Source: Nitrospirota bacterium
Lineage (GTDB): Bacteria > Nitrospirota > Thermodesulfovibrionia > Thermodesulfovibrionales > UBA1546
Assembly (NCBI GenBank): GCA_009773185.1
Contig: WPIF01000003.1
Span: 76,760-140,759, forward strand
Reading direction: 5' to 3'
Length of the DNA stretch: 64,000 bases
This document shows, in pieces, positions 53,874 through 62,026 of the stretch (the stretch's first letter is position 1; each line of letters starts with the position of its first letter). The notes under the pieces were generated by a model. It searched no databases. It saw only the letters and a list, made by a program, of their open reading frames with translations, and was not told where the DNA came from. A program made the position numbers and the translations under genes.

Positions 53874-54953
53874 TTAAAACTCTTTTAAGATATTGTAGTA
53901 TGTATCTCTCTGTGCGGGTCTGAAGCCGGCATTTTTTATTGCCCTGATTATATCTTCCATTGAGACGCTGTAGCTTATGCCTGTTGATGCAACGACATTC
54001 TCTTCAATCATTGTCGAACCGAAATCATTTGCGCCGAACCTCAAAGCAACCTCTGCAATCTTAAGTCCCTGAGTTACCCATGACGCCTGAATGTTTTCTA
54101 CATTATCGAGATATAGCCTTGAAAGTGCAAGCACTCTCAGGTATTCGACAGCAGTAGCGGGCATTAGTTTGGAGTTTTTTTTCGCTGAACGCTGAACGCT
54201 GAACGCTGAACGCTTTTTGGCTAGTTCCGTATTCCCCGGCTGAAAAGTCCATGGGATAAATGCTGTAAATCCTCCTGTCTTGTCCTGAAGATTTCTTATC
54301 GCATCAAGATGTTCGATGATGTCTTCCGGTTTTTCTACACTCCCGAACATCATTGTTGCTGTTGTCCTCATGCCAAGCATATGAGCATTCTCCATGACCT
54401 TAAGCCATGAGGATGATTTTATTTTTTTCGGGCTCAGTATTTCCCTAACCCTGTCTGAAAGTATCTCAGCGCCTCCGCCTGGTATTGAATCAAGGCCGGC
54501 AGCCCTTAAAATATTTAAAGCCTCTTTAATTGTTAGGTTTGATTTGTCTGCGATGTAACATATCTCGGGAGGAGAGAAGCCATGGATATTTATATCAAAG
54601 CGTGACTTTATATTTTTGAGCAGGTCAATATAGTATTCGATTCCGAAATCAGGATGAAGCCCGCCCTGCATGAGAATCTGTGTGCCGCCGAGGCTTATTG
54701 TCTCCTCTATCTTCTTGAAGAGACCATCTTTGCTCAGGATGTAGGCATCTTTGTCTTCCTTGTCCCGCCAGAATGCGCAGAAAGTGCATTTATTTATGCA
54801 GATGTTTGTGTAATTGATATTCCTGTCAACTACAAACGTGACAACCTTTTCAGGGTGCAAATCTTTTCTTATCTTGTCAGCCCACTCCCCAAGTCCGAGA
54901 AGGTCAGCTTTTTTAAGTAAGTCCAATGCCTGTTTTTTTGTCAGTCTATTCAT
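53874..54953 (-). CDS. mqnC: Cyclic dehypoxanthinyl futalosine synthase
   Basis: 359 residues, radical SAM enzyme of the futalosine menaquinone pathway. The cluster motif CINKCTFCAF (CxxxCxxC) binds the 4Fe-4S cluster. Family marks include QGGLHPDFGIEYY, PGGGAEILSDRVR and the MqnC-typical FIPWTFQPGNTELA. Near residue 255 a 7-bp repeat tract (54183-54214) inserts RSAFSVQRSAKKNSK in frame, lengthening the protein. It is on the same strand as mqnE, separated by element B2. Confidence 0.95.
   Translation of the reverse strand: MNRLTKKQALDLLKKADLLGLGEWADKIRKDLHPEKVVTFVVDRNINYTNICINKCTFCAFWRDKEDKDAYILSKDGLFKKIEETISLGGTQILMQGGLHPDFGIEYYIDLLKNIKSRFDINIHGFSPPEICYIADKSNLTIKEALNILRAAGLDSIPGGGAEILSDRVREILSPKKIKSSSWLKVMENAHMLGMRTTATMMFGSVEKPEDIIEHLDAIRNLQDKTGGFTAFIPWTFQPGNTELAKKRSAFSVQRSAKKNSKLMPATAVEYLRVLALSRLYLDNVENIQASWVTQGLKIAEVALRFGANDFGSTMIEENVVASTGISYSVSMEDIIRAIKNAGFRPAQRDTYYNILKEF
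54183..54214 (-). repeat. 7-bp tandem repeat inside mqnC
   Basis: Four units CGCTGAA plus CGCT, in frame. Confidence 0.88.
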
Positions 54954-54972
54954 TTTTTTTAGTCACAGTTGA

Positions 54973-55144
54973 TATAAGAATTACCGGCTTTCACTTGCCG
55001 GGAGATTTTTCTGCAGTTCTAAGCTCTTCCGCTGCATCTTCGAAACTCACCCTTCGGGTTCAGACAGTCGAAGCTGCTAACGCTCCATTCGCTAAGAACT
55101 ACTGACGAAAAATCTCCAAGTCGTTCAATCCGATAATTCTTATA
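54973..55144. repeat. Family B intergenic element, copy B2
   Basis: Outer arms TATAAGAATTACCGG and CCGATAATTCTTATA (one mismatch), inner arms GGAGATTTTTC (55001-55011) and GAAAAATCTCC (55107-55117), then AGTTCTAAGC/GCTAAGAACT. The core ATCTTCGAAACTCACCCTTC, CAGACAGTCGAAG is shared with B1; the arms are not. It lies between mqnC and mqnE. Confidence 0.82.
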
Positions 55145-55158
55145 TACTGTTTACATAT

Positions 55159-56253
55159 TTATTTGACCTTTCTGTAAAACGAATCCCTTTCAACAGGAAC
55201 CTTCCCTGCCTTTTTAATCATATTTATCAACTCGCCGGCAGTTAAGCCTTTGCTGCTGAGCGCTCCTGCTGAATGAGTAACCTTTTCATCAATAATAGTT
55301 CCGTCAATATCATCAGCCCCGAATAAAAGCGCAACCTGTGACAATTTTTCTCCAAGCATAATCCAGTAGGCTTTTATGTGAGCGAAATTATCAAGGACAA
55401 GCCTGCTCACAGCAATTGTCTTAAGGTCATCTATCCCTGATGAATATGCGCCCCCAATCTCTGTGTTCTTTGGATGATATGCCAATGGTATGAATGCCTG
55501 AAACCCTTTTGTATTGTCCTGAAGTTTTCTCAGCCTTATCAGATGGTCAACGCGCTGTTCATAATTCTCCACATGCCCGTAAAGCATTGTTGCATTTGTC
55601 TTAATCCCTGCTCTGTGTGCGGCCTCCATTACATTAATCCATCCTTCCCCTGAAAGTTTCTCGGGGCAGAGCTGGTTTCTTACTCCTGTATCAAATATCT
55701 CGGCGCCTCCGCCCGGCATTGTATCAAGCCCGTGTTTTTTAAGTTCCGTCAATGTTTCAACAATGCTTTTCCCGCTTATCCTTGAAAAATAATCTATCTC
55801 TGTTGCAGTAAATGCCTTAATGCATATCTTCGGGAAAGATTTTTTTATTCTCGATATCATCTCAAGGTAATATTCAAAAGGCCAGTCAGGATGTAACCCG
55901 CCGACGATGTGGACTTCGCTGAAGGGCTGAGGGCTGTCGCCACTGGCGACTCGCCGAGGAGAGAGAGCTGAGGGCTGAAGGCTTTTTACTATTTCATCAA
56001 TAGTCATTTCATATGCGCCTGCTTCTCCTTTTGAACGGCTGAAGGCGCAGAATTTACAACGGTTTACGCAGATATTTGTAGGATTGATATGGATGTTCCT
56101 GATGAAATATGCCTTATTGCCGTTTTTCTTTTTTGCGGCGCGGGATGCAAGTTTTCCGAGTGTGAATATATCATCTGTCTCAAATAACTTTATTGCATCT
56201 TCTTTTGAGAGCCTTTTTCCTGAGAGGACTTTATTTTTAATCTTTTGAAGCAT
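55159..56253 (-). CDS. mqnE: Aminofutalosine synthase
   Basis: 364 residues, radical SAM enzyme that joins inosine-derived product with chorismate-derived enolpyruvate to form aminofutalosine. Cluster motif CVNRCKFCAF; family marks FTATEIDYFSRISG, PGGGAEIFDTGVRNQ and FIPLAYHPKNTEIGG. Near residue 90-110 an insert (SLQPSALSPRRVASGDSPQP) comes from a repeat tract at 55918-55983 that also holds the palindrome GTCGCCACTGGCGAC. The active site is not interrupted. Confidence 0.95.
   Translation of the reverse strand: MLQKIKNKVLSGKRLSKEDAIKLFETDDIFTLGKLASRAAKKKNGNKAYFIRNIHINPTNICVNRCKFCAFSRSKGEAGAYEMTIDEIVKSLQPSALSPRRVASGDSPQPFSEVHIVGGLHPDWPFEYYLEMISRIKKSFPKICIKAFTATEIDYFSRISGKSIVETLTELKKHGLDTMPGGGAEIFDTGVRNQLCPEKLSGEGWINVMEAAHRAGIKTNATMLYGHVENYEQRVDHLIRLRKLQDNTKGFQAFIPLAYHPKNTEIGGAYSSGIDDLKTIAVSRLVLDNFAHIKAYWIMLGEKLSQVALLFGADDIDGTIIDEKVTHSAGALSSKGLTAGELINMIKKAGKVPVERDSFYRKVK
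55918..55983 (-). repeat. 7-bp repeats with nested palindrome inside mqnE
   Basis: GCTGAAG/GGCTGAG-type heptamers at both ends (55918-55937, 55968-55983) flank GTCGCCACTGGCGAC. Confidence 0.75.
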
Positions 56254-56271
56254 TTAGTTTTTCTTAAACTT

Positions 56272-56400
56272 AGACAGCAGGATTAATTTTTCGCTTATTC
56301 TCGGTCGTTCCGACCTCCGAGGTATTTGCCTTTTTATTATATAAACACATTCTGTAAGGCTATCGGCAAATAAAACCGCTCAAAACAAATCCTGCTGTCT
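56272..56400. repeat. Family A intergenic element, copy A4
   Basis: Arms AGACAGCAGGATT (56272-56284) and their exact complement (56388-56400). Core TATTCTCGG, inner hairpin TCGTTCCGA, CCGAGGTATTTGCC, CTATCGGCAAATAAAACCGC. It lies between the divergent mqnE and hemC genes. Confidence 0.85.
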
Positions 56401-56506
56401 GTTATTTCATTTCGATAAATTAGTTCCGGTCTTCCTTGAAGCTTTTTCTATAAAGATATTATACTATAAAGCCTCGGGTAATTTTTGACAGAAAAGAGGG
56501 CTTTAA

Positions 56507-57532
56507 TTGAAGAAGAAAAAAGTTGTAATAGGAACACGCGGAAGCAAGCTTGCATTATGGCAGGCTGAGTGGGTTAAGTCAGAGCTTATTAAGCTCAACC
56601 CTGATTTAACAATCGAACTCAACAAGATAAAAACAACAGGCGACAAGATTCTTGATGTCCCGCTTGCAAAGGTCGGCGGCAAAGGGCTTTTTGTTAAAGA
56701 GATAGAAGAGGCGCTTTTAAGGGGCGAGGCAGACCTTGCTGTTCACAGCATGAAGGATGTGCCGACTGATTTTCCAAAAGGGCTTTATCTTGCGGTTATA
56801 TGCAAAAGAGAAGACCCGCGTGATGCTTTTATAACTGCAGGGGTTAGGGGCCAGGGGTCAGGGGTTAGCGAAAGGAAAATTAAAAAATTTAAAGACCTGC
56901 CGCAGGGTGCGACTGTAGGAACGAGCAGCTTGAGACGTTCGAGCCAGCTTCTCAGTATCAGGCCTGATTTAAAGATTTCACAATTAAGAGGAAATCTTGA
57001 TACAAGACTGAGAAAGCTTGATGAAGGGCAGTTTGATGCAATCATCCTTGCTGCTGCAGGAGTAAAAAGGCTGGGATGGGCTGACAGGATTACAGAAACA
57101 ATTGAGCCCTCGATAAGCCTTCCTGCAATCGGGCAGGGCGCAGTTGGCATTGAATGCAGGATAGATGATGAATTTATAAATAAACTCATTGCACCATTAA
57201 ATCATAATGAAACATCAGTCTGTGTGAGGGCAGAAAGGGCATGCCTTAAAAAACTCGAGGGCGGATGCCAGGTGCCTATCGCTGCGCATGCAAAATTAGG
57301 GATTAGGGGTCAGGGGTCAGGGAAAAACCCGGAACTACTAATTATTGACGGATTGGTTGGAAGTGTTTCAGGCGACAGGATTATAAAAAGCCATGTCGAA
57401 GGAAACCCCAAAGATGCAGAAAGCCTGGGCCTCAAACTCGCTGAAGACCTGCTTTCAAAAGGCGCAAAGGAGATTCTTGATGAGGTTTACGGCAAAGACA
57501 TCAGGCCTGTTAATGGAGAAATAGCAAGTTAA
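56507..57532 (+). CDS. hemC: Hydroxymethylbilane synthase (porphobilinogen deaminase)
   Basis: 341 residues against the usual about 310. It links four porphobilinogen units for heme and other tetrapyrroles. TTG start at 56507 (KKKKVVIGTRGSKLALWQAE). The dipyrromethane cofactor Cys254 lies in EGGCQVPIAAHA, and VGTSSLRR and SMKDVPTDFP are present. Two inserts from 7-bp repeats explain the extra length: GVRGQGSGV (56840-56867) and GIRGQGSG (57296-57322). The 3' end is duplicated as a fragment at 58295. Confidence 0.96.
   Translation: MKKKKVVIGTRGSKLALWQAEWVKSELIKLNPDLTIELNKIKTTGDKILDVPLAKVGGKGLFVKEIEEALLRGEADLAVHSMKDVPTDFPKGLYLAVICKREDPRDAFITAGVRGQGSGVSERKIKKFKDLPQGATVGTSSLRRSSQLLSIRPDLKISQLRGNLDTRLRKLDEGQFDAIILAAAGVKRLGWADRITETIEPSISLPAIGQGAVGIECRIDDEFINKLIAPLNHNETSVCVRAERACLKKLEGGCQVPIAAHAKLGIRGQGSGKNPELLIIDGLVGSVSGDRIIKSHVEGNPKDAESLGLKLAEDLLSKGAKEILDEVYGKDIRPVNGEIAS
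56840..56867 (+). repeat. 7-bp tandem repeat inside hemC (first)
   Basis: GGGGTTA, GGGGCCA, GGGGTCA, GGGGTTA. Confidence 0.88.
57296..57322 (+). repeat. 7-bp tandem repeat inside hemC (second)
   Basis: TTAGGGA, TTAGGGG, TCAGGGG, TCAGGG; the same unit type as the first hemC repeat, shifted. Confidence 0.85.
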
Positions 57533-57584
57533 TTGCCATTGCTAATTGCCATTTGGCATGCTATAATGGCAATTAGGAGATTTC

Positions 57585-57848
57585 ATGAAAGCAACGATTG
57601 ATAGATTCGGACGGGTTGTTGTGCCTAAGGACATGCGGGACAGGCTTGGTTTAAGGCCAGGGGCTGAGCTGAATATAGAGGAACATAATAAAGAAATAGT
57701 AATCAAACAAGCGGAACAGGAATCACCGCTGCGTATTGAAGATGGGGTGCTTGTATTTACAGGAACTGTCTTAGGTGACATTACAGAAAACATCCGCAGG
57801 CATCGCGAGGAACGCATTAAGAAATTGTCGTCTATCAAGAGGGCATGA
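57585..57848 (+). CDS. AbrB/SpoVT-type antitoxin
   Basis: 87 residues. The swapped-hairpin DNA-binding domain KATIDRFGRVVVPKDMRDRL, then GLRPGAELNIEE is clear. The C-terminal tail (ITENIRRHREERIKKL) would bind the toxin. TTAGGAGATTTC precedes the ATG. The last 4 bases overlap the PIN gene. Confidence 0.9.
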   Translation: MKATIDRFGRVVVPKDMRDRLGLRPGAELNIEEHNKEIVIKQAEQESPLRIEDGVLVFTGTVLGDITENIRRHREERIKKLSSIKRA

Positions 57849-58279
57849 AGGTATTTTTTGATACAAGTGTCCTTGTTGCCGCACTTGTCAAGTTGCATCC
57901 AATGCACAGTCAGGCAATCAACTGGCTCAAACGGGCAAAATCACACAACCTTGATATGATTATATCTTCACATACCCTTGCCGAACTGTATGCAGTATTA
58001 ACAACATTACCTGTAAGTCCAAAAATTACTCCTGAAATGGCATGGAGGCTTATCAGCGAGAATATCGAAGGAATTGCAACAATAATTTCTCTTTCAAGCT
58101 CGGAATATATCGCCACAATAAAACATTTAAGGGATTCGGGATTTTCAGGCGGCATAATATATGATGCCCTTGCCTTTAAGGCAGCCATAAAATCAAACGC
58201 GGATAAATTGATAACTTTTAACGTCTCTGATTTTAAACGCTTATTGACTGATGAAAGAATACAGATTCTCTCGCCATGA
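57845..58279 (+). CDS. PIN-domain toxin
   Basis: 144 residues. Acidic residues of the PIN nuclease: Asp6 (VFFDTSVLVAAL), Glu47 (SSHTLAELYAVL), Asp near 106 (GGIIYDALAFKAA) and FNVSDF near 128. Predicted ribonuclease, neutralised by the AbrB-type protein encoded before it. The pair sits directly after hemC and is followed by a copy of hemC's 3' end, suggesting insertion there. Confidence 0.88.
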   Translation: MKVFFDTSVLVAALVKLHPMHSQAINWLKRAKSHNLDMIISSHTLAELYAVLTTLPVSPKITPEMAWRLISENIEGIATIISLSSSEYIATIKHLRDSGFSGGIIYDALAFKAAIKSNADKLITFNVSDFKRLLTDERIQILSP

Positions 58280-58294
58280 GGAGAATGATTTGAC

Positions 58295-58336
58295 CGGCAA
58301 AGATATCAGGCCTGTTAACGGAAATAGCAAGTTGAG
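58295..58336 (+). pseudogene. Duplicated fragment of the hemC 3' end
   Basis: CGGCAAAGATATCAGGCCTG and the following bases to 58333 repeat 57490-57530 of hemC with two substitutions and a small deletion. The text would read GKDIRPVNGNSKL and stop. With the real end of hemC it brackets the AbrB-PIN pair. Confidence 0.8.
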
Positions 58337-58362
58337 GGACAGCATTAAGTAAGGAGGAAAAC

Positions 58363-58509
58363 ATTCTAAAGGCAATTATTATATTAAGTATTGTGATAAC
58401 AGCACCTGTTTTATTTTGGATATTAAGATTGAACTTGGCAGGTAAGAATACTAAGCAGGCCATGAAAAATATTACACCTAAGAAAGAAAAACCGGAAAAG
58501 AAAAATTAG
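58363..58509 (+). CDS. Small single-span membrane protein with possible ATT start
   Basis: 48 residues: one membrane segment (AIIILSIVITAPVLFWIL), then a basic tail ending KKEKPEKKN. No ATG, GTG or TTG opens the frame near the ideal site AAGGAGG (58351-58357); the codon five bases after it is ATT (58363). ATT starts are rare. The frame, hydrophobic stretch and ribosome site support a real gene, the start codon remains uncertain. Confidence 0.45.
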   Translation: MLKAIIILSIVITAPVLFWILRLNLAGKNTKQAMKNITPKKEKPEKKN

Positions 58510-58526
58510 AGTAATTATGCGTTGTT

Positions 58527-59762
58527 TTATTTTCCCTCAATCTTCAAAAACTTTCTCTTTCCTGCCTTAAAAAGGTAAGTTCCCTTTTTGAGCTTTGCAT
58601 CAGGGTTATCGCATTTTTGGTCATCTATTTTCAGCCCGCCCTGTTTTATAACCCTCATTGCCTCACCTGTGCTTGATGTAAGGCCTGAGAGCTTCATAAT
58701 CTTCGGAATCCACATCTCTTCTTCTTCCCACTTAAGTTCAAATACCTGTATATCATCAGGCAGCCCTTTGTCTTTTCCAAAGATATGCCCGAATTCTTCC
58801 TTTGCACTTAAGGCAGCGTCTTTTCCCCAGTATCTCTCTACAATCTCGAGTGCAAGATTTTCTTTAGCAGCCTTTGGATGGACTGTTCCATTTTCGATTC
58901 CCTTTTTAAGTTTCTTTAGCTCCTCAAGAGATATGCGGCTCAGGAGTTCATAGTATCTGAGCATGAGAGTGTCAGTTATGGACATCAGTTTTCCGAACAT
59001 TTCTTTTGGCGACTCTGTAATGCCGATATAATTTCCGAGGCTCTTTGACATCTTGTTAACACCATCAAGCCCTTCAAGCAAGGGCATCATTATAACCACC
59101 TGTTCTTCAATTCCCATCATTTTTTGCATGGATCTTCCCATCAGAATATTAAAGCGCTGGTCTGTTCCTCCAAGCTCAACATCTGCTTTCAGAAAAACCG
59201 AGTCGTAAGCCTGAAACAGAGGGTAATAAAATTCAAGTATTGTTATTGGTTGATGGGATTCAAACCTTTTTTTGAAATCTTCTCTTTCAAGCATCCTTGC
59301 TACTGTTTCCATCGAGCCAAGCTTCACAAGCTCCATTACATCCATTTTTGACAGCCAATCGCTGTTGAATACAACCTTTGTTTTTTCAGGCTCTAATATC
59401 CTGAATACCTGTTTTTTGTAAGTCTCCGCATTTTTTAAAACATCTTCTTTTGTTAATGGTTTTCTTGTCTCAGACCGTCCTGTTGGGTCGCCAATCATTC
59501 CTGTGAAATCACCTATCAGAAATATTATCTCGTGTCCGAGTTCCTGGAACTGGCGCATCTTTTCAAGAAGCACTGTATGCCCTATATGTATGTCCGGAGC
59601 TGTCGGGTCAAACCCGGCCTTTATTTTAAGAGGCCTTTTTTCTTTGATGGATTTCTCAAACTTTTGAAGAAGCTCTTTTTCGCTTATAACCTCAACAGCG
59701 CCTCTCTTGATTGTCTCAAGTTGTTTCTTCGCCTCGGCGAATCTTCGATCAGGGGTAATCAT
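58527..59762 (-). CDS. tyrS: Tyrosyl-tRNA synthetase
   Basis: 411 residues. Class I synthetase charging tRNA-Tyr. HIGH motif in [13 protein letters not shown] near 56, KMSKS in [12 protein letters not shown] near 245, and a C-terminal S4 RNA-binding domain ([17 protein letters not shown]). The form [12 protein letters not shown] is that of the TyrZ-like bacterial type. It stands alone on the minus strand. Confidence 0.97.
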   Translation of the reverse strand: MITPDRRFAEAKKQLETIKRGAVEVISEKELLQKFEKSIKEKRPLKIKAGFDPTAPDIHIGHTVLLEKMRQFQELGHEIIFLIGDFTGMIGDPTGRSETRKPLTKEDVLKNAETYKKQVFRILEPEKTKVVFNSDWLSKMDVMELVKLGSMETVARMLEREDFKKRFESHQPITILEFYYPLFQAYDSVFLKADVELGGTDQRFNILMGRSMQKMMGIEEQVVIMMPLLEGLDGVNKMSKSLGNYIGITESPKEMFGKLMSITDTLMLRYYELLSRISLEELKKLKKGIENGTVHPKAAKENLALEIVERYWGKDAALSAKEEFGHIFGKDKGLPDDIQVFELKWEEEEMWIPKIMKLSGLTSSTGEAMRVIKQGGLKIDDQKCDNPDAKLKKGTYLFKAGKRKFLKIEGK

Positions 59763-59835
59763 GGAAATTATGATAACCCCTTAAGGTCAACATAGTCAAT
59801 TTGTCAGCGGAACAGGGCTTATAGTAAACTATTGG

Positions 59836-60930
59836 ATGAATAAAAAATTCGGGCATATTGAGATTCCGCTTAAACGCGTACATATTGAATTAACAAATGT
59901 ATGCGATTTTAACTGCGTATTCTGTCCAAAATCAGAGATGAAGAGGCCTTATGGCTATATGGAGACTGATCTCGCCAAACGCATAATCACCGAGATTAAA
60001 GAAAATAATATAAGCGAAAAAATTACCTTTCATGTAATGGGAGAGCCAACTCTGCACCGTGATTTCTTTGAAATACTGTCCCATGCCCGGGACATCGGCA
60101 TGAAGGTGGGGCTTACCACAAACGGAGGGGGTCTTGGCGGCAAGACAGGAAAACAGCTTCTGGATTATGACCTCCACCAGATAGATATATCTCTCCAGAC
60201 GTCTGATAAAAGGTCCTTTGCTCTCAGAAAGGCAGGCAAGCTGGATTTTGATACGTATCTTAACGGCATCTTTGATTTTTTCTCCTCCTATATCACAAAA
60301 CATGCAGATACAATCTTCAAATTCCGCTTTCTGAATACGCGGTTTCCCAGGAAAGGGCTTGAAAAAAGGAAAGGCCCCATAAAAGTCATATCAACAACAG
60401 CAGAATTGCAGGACACGTTCAGATATTGGGCGGGACGCATTTATGATATACTCGGATTGGAGCATGAAAAGAGAGAAAAGGCAATGGCAAACATAGGGAA
60501 ACTCTCGGCTTATAAGTGGAATGTAGCGGAGATTTATCCGAATATCTTTTTTGAGACCTATGTCCTTGAAGACTGGGGGCATGCCTTTGAGGATGGAAGC
60601 ATCAAAGATGCATGGGCAGGCTACTGTTTTGGCATGCGGGACCACTTCAGCATCCTTTATAACGGTGACGTAGCCCTGTGCTGTATAGATTTTAACGGCC
60701 GCACCGCAATCGGGAACCTGCATAATTCTTCCCTTAAAGATATTCTTTCTTCGGATGAACTTGGCAGGATTATAGAAGGATTCAGGAAATACCGGGTAAT
60801 TCATCCATACTGTAAAAAATGTCTGGGGAGCAAATCAGCTGCTTCATGGCTTTTAAAACCCGTGGTTTCAATTATGGCGCTGAAGATGTTAAAGCCCTTT
60901 TTTTATAAACAAATAAAACTTTACAAATAA
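59836..60930 (+). CDS. Radical SAM protein with SPASM-like C-terminus
   Basis: 364 residues. The cluster motif CDFNCVFC (CxxxCxxC, about 22-29) lies in HIELTNVCDFNCVFCPKSEM. The C-terminus has CCIDFNGRTAIGNLHNSSLK and CKKC, typical of SPASM or twitch domains with auxiliary clusters. Members modify peptides or sugars. It stands between tyrS and mnmA without a peptide or operon partner, so the substrate is unknown. Confidence 0.85.
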   Translation: MNKKFGHIEIPLKRVHIELTNVCDFNCVFCPKSEMKRPYGYMETDLAKRIITEIKENNISEKITFHVMGEPTLHRDFFEILSHARDIGMKVGLTTNGGGLGGKTGKQLLDYDLHQIDISLQTSDKRSFALRKAGKLDFDTYLNGIFDFFSSYITKHADTIFKFRFLNTRFPRKGLEKRKGPIKVISTTAELQDTFRYWAGRIYDILGLEHEKREKAMANIGKLSAYKWNVAEIYPNIFFETYVLEDWGHAFEDGSIKDAWAGYCFGMRDHFSILYNGDVALCCIDFNGRTAIGNLHNSSLKDILSSDELGRIIEGFRKYRVIHPYCKKCLGSKSAASWLLKPVVSIMALKMLKPFFYKQIKLYK

Positions 60931-60935
60931 GCCGG

Positions 60936-62024
60936 TCAGATTATTATCCCTCCGCCGATTACAATGTCTTCGTCATAAAAAACTGCTGACTGGCCCGGTG
61001 CAGGGGCCCACTGAGGTTCCTCAAATATAACCTTAACTGTTCCTGAATCAGAACTTCCAGATATTGTTGCAGGCTCAGCTTTCATCATGGAACGGACCTT
61101 TACTGTAAATTGGTGAACAGGTGAATTGGTAAACGGGTGAACAGGGACAATCCAATTTAAATCATTCACTTCGAACTCTTTTATCTTTGCTGATTCCTGC
61201 GGGCCAACATAAACAATGTTTTTGACCGCGTCAATTTTTGAAACATATAACGGAGATGGAGAAGATATGCCAAGCCCCTTTCTCTGGCCGATTGTATAAT
61301 TATAAATTCCCTTGTGCTCTCCCAGTACCTTGCCATCCATGCCCATTATAGGCCCTGTGGCGCCGGCAAGAGGATTTATTTTACTGATAAACTTGAAATA
61401 ATTTTTGTCTTCTATAAAACATATCTCCTGGCTCTCAGGCCTTTTAGCAGAAGGAAGCCCCAGCTTGTTTGCAAGATTTCTTACATCCTCTTTTTTGTAA
61501 TCTCCCAGAGGAAGCAGAAGCCTGTTAAGTTCCTTCTGTCTTAAAACATAAAGAAAATACGACTGGTCTTTTTTAGGGTCAATTCCTTTTTTTAAAAAAG
61601 CTGGGGGCTGAGGGCTGATAGATGAAACCTGTCTTTCTATTTTTGCATAATGCCCTGTTGCAATAAACTCAGCGCCTTTTTTTTCAGCCTCTTTAAGAAG
61701 AAACGGGAATTTTATATATCTGTTGCATAATATGCACGGGTTGGGAGTCCTTCCCTTTGTATAGGCATCAACAAAGGGCTCTATGACCTTTTCAATAAAC
61801 TCGTCTCTTACATCAACCGAGTTGTGAGGAATTCCGATTTGAGAGGCGGTTCTGGATGCATCTTCGATTGCCTGAGAGGAACAGCAGGTTGTGAAATCAT
61901 TCCGTTGCCTGGCTTCCCATAGAATAAAACTCAGCCCTTCAACATCATATCCCTGCTCTTTAAGAAGATATGCTGTTGCAGATGAATCAACCCCTCCGCT
62001 CATTCCTACGAGGACCTTTGACAT
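60936..62024 (-). CDS. mnmA: tRNA-specific 2-thiouridylase
   Basis: 362 residues. It adds sulfur to U34 of tRNA-Lys, -Glu and -Gln. PP-loop GMSGGVDSSATAYLL at the start; catalytic cysteines in NPCILCNRYIKF and SQEICFIED; C-terminal GQSAVFYD. Two repeat-derived inserts are present: SSISPQPPA region (61600-61620) and VPVHPFTNSPVHQFTVK (61110-61146). Neither touches the catalytic motifs. Confidence 0.96.
   Translation of the reverse strand: MSKVLVGMSGGVDSSATAYLLKEQGYDVEGLSFILWEARQRNDFTTCCSSQAIEDASRTASQIGIPHNSVDVRDEFIEKVIEPFVDAYTKGRTPNPCILCNRYIKFPFLLKEAEKKGAEFIATGHYAKIERQVSSISPQPPAFLKKGIDPKKDQSYFLYVLRQKELNRLLLPLGDYKKEDVRNLANKLGLPSAKRPESQEICFIEDKNYFKFISKINPLAGATGPIMGMDGKVLGEHKGIYNYTIGQRKGLGISSPSPLYVSKIDAVKNIVYVGPQESAKIKEFEVNDLNWIVPVHPFTNSPVHQFTVKVRSMMKAEPATISGSSDSGTVKVIFEEPQWAPAPGQSAVFYDEDIVIGGGIII
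61110..61146 (-). repeat. 8-bp tandem repeat inside mnmA
   Basis: TGGTGAAC, AGGTGAAT, TGGTAAAC, GGGTGAAC, AGGG; encodes an in-frame HPFTNSPVHQFT insert. Confidence 0.82.
61600..61620 (-). repeat. 7-bp tandem repeat inside mnmA
   Basis: GCTGGGG, GCTGAGG, GCTGATA: 21 bp, in frame. Confidence 0.78.
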
Positions 62025-62026
62025 AT

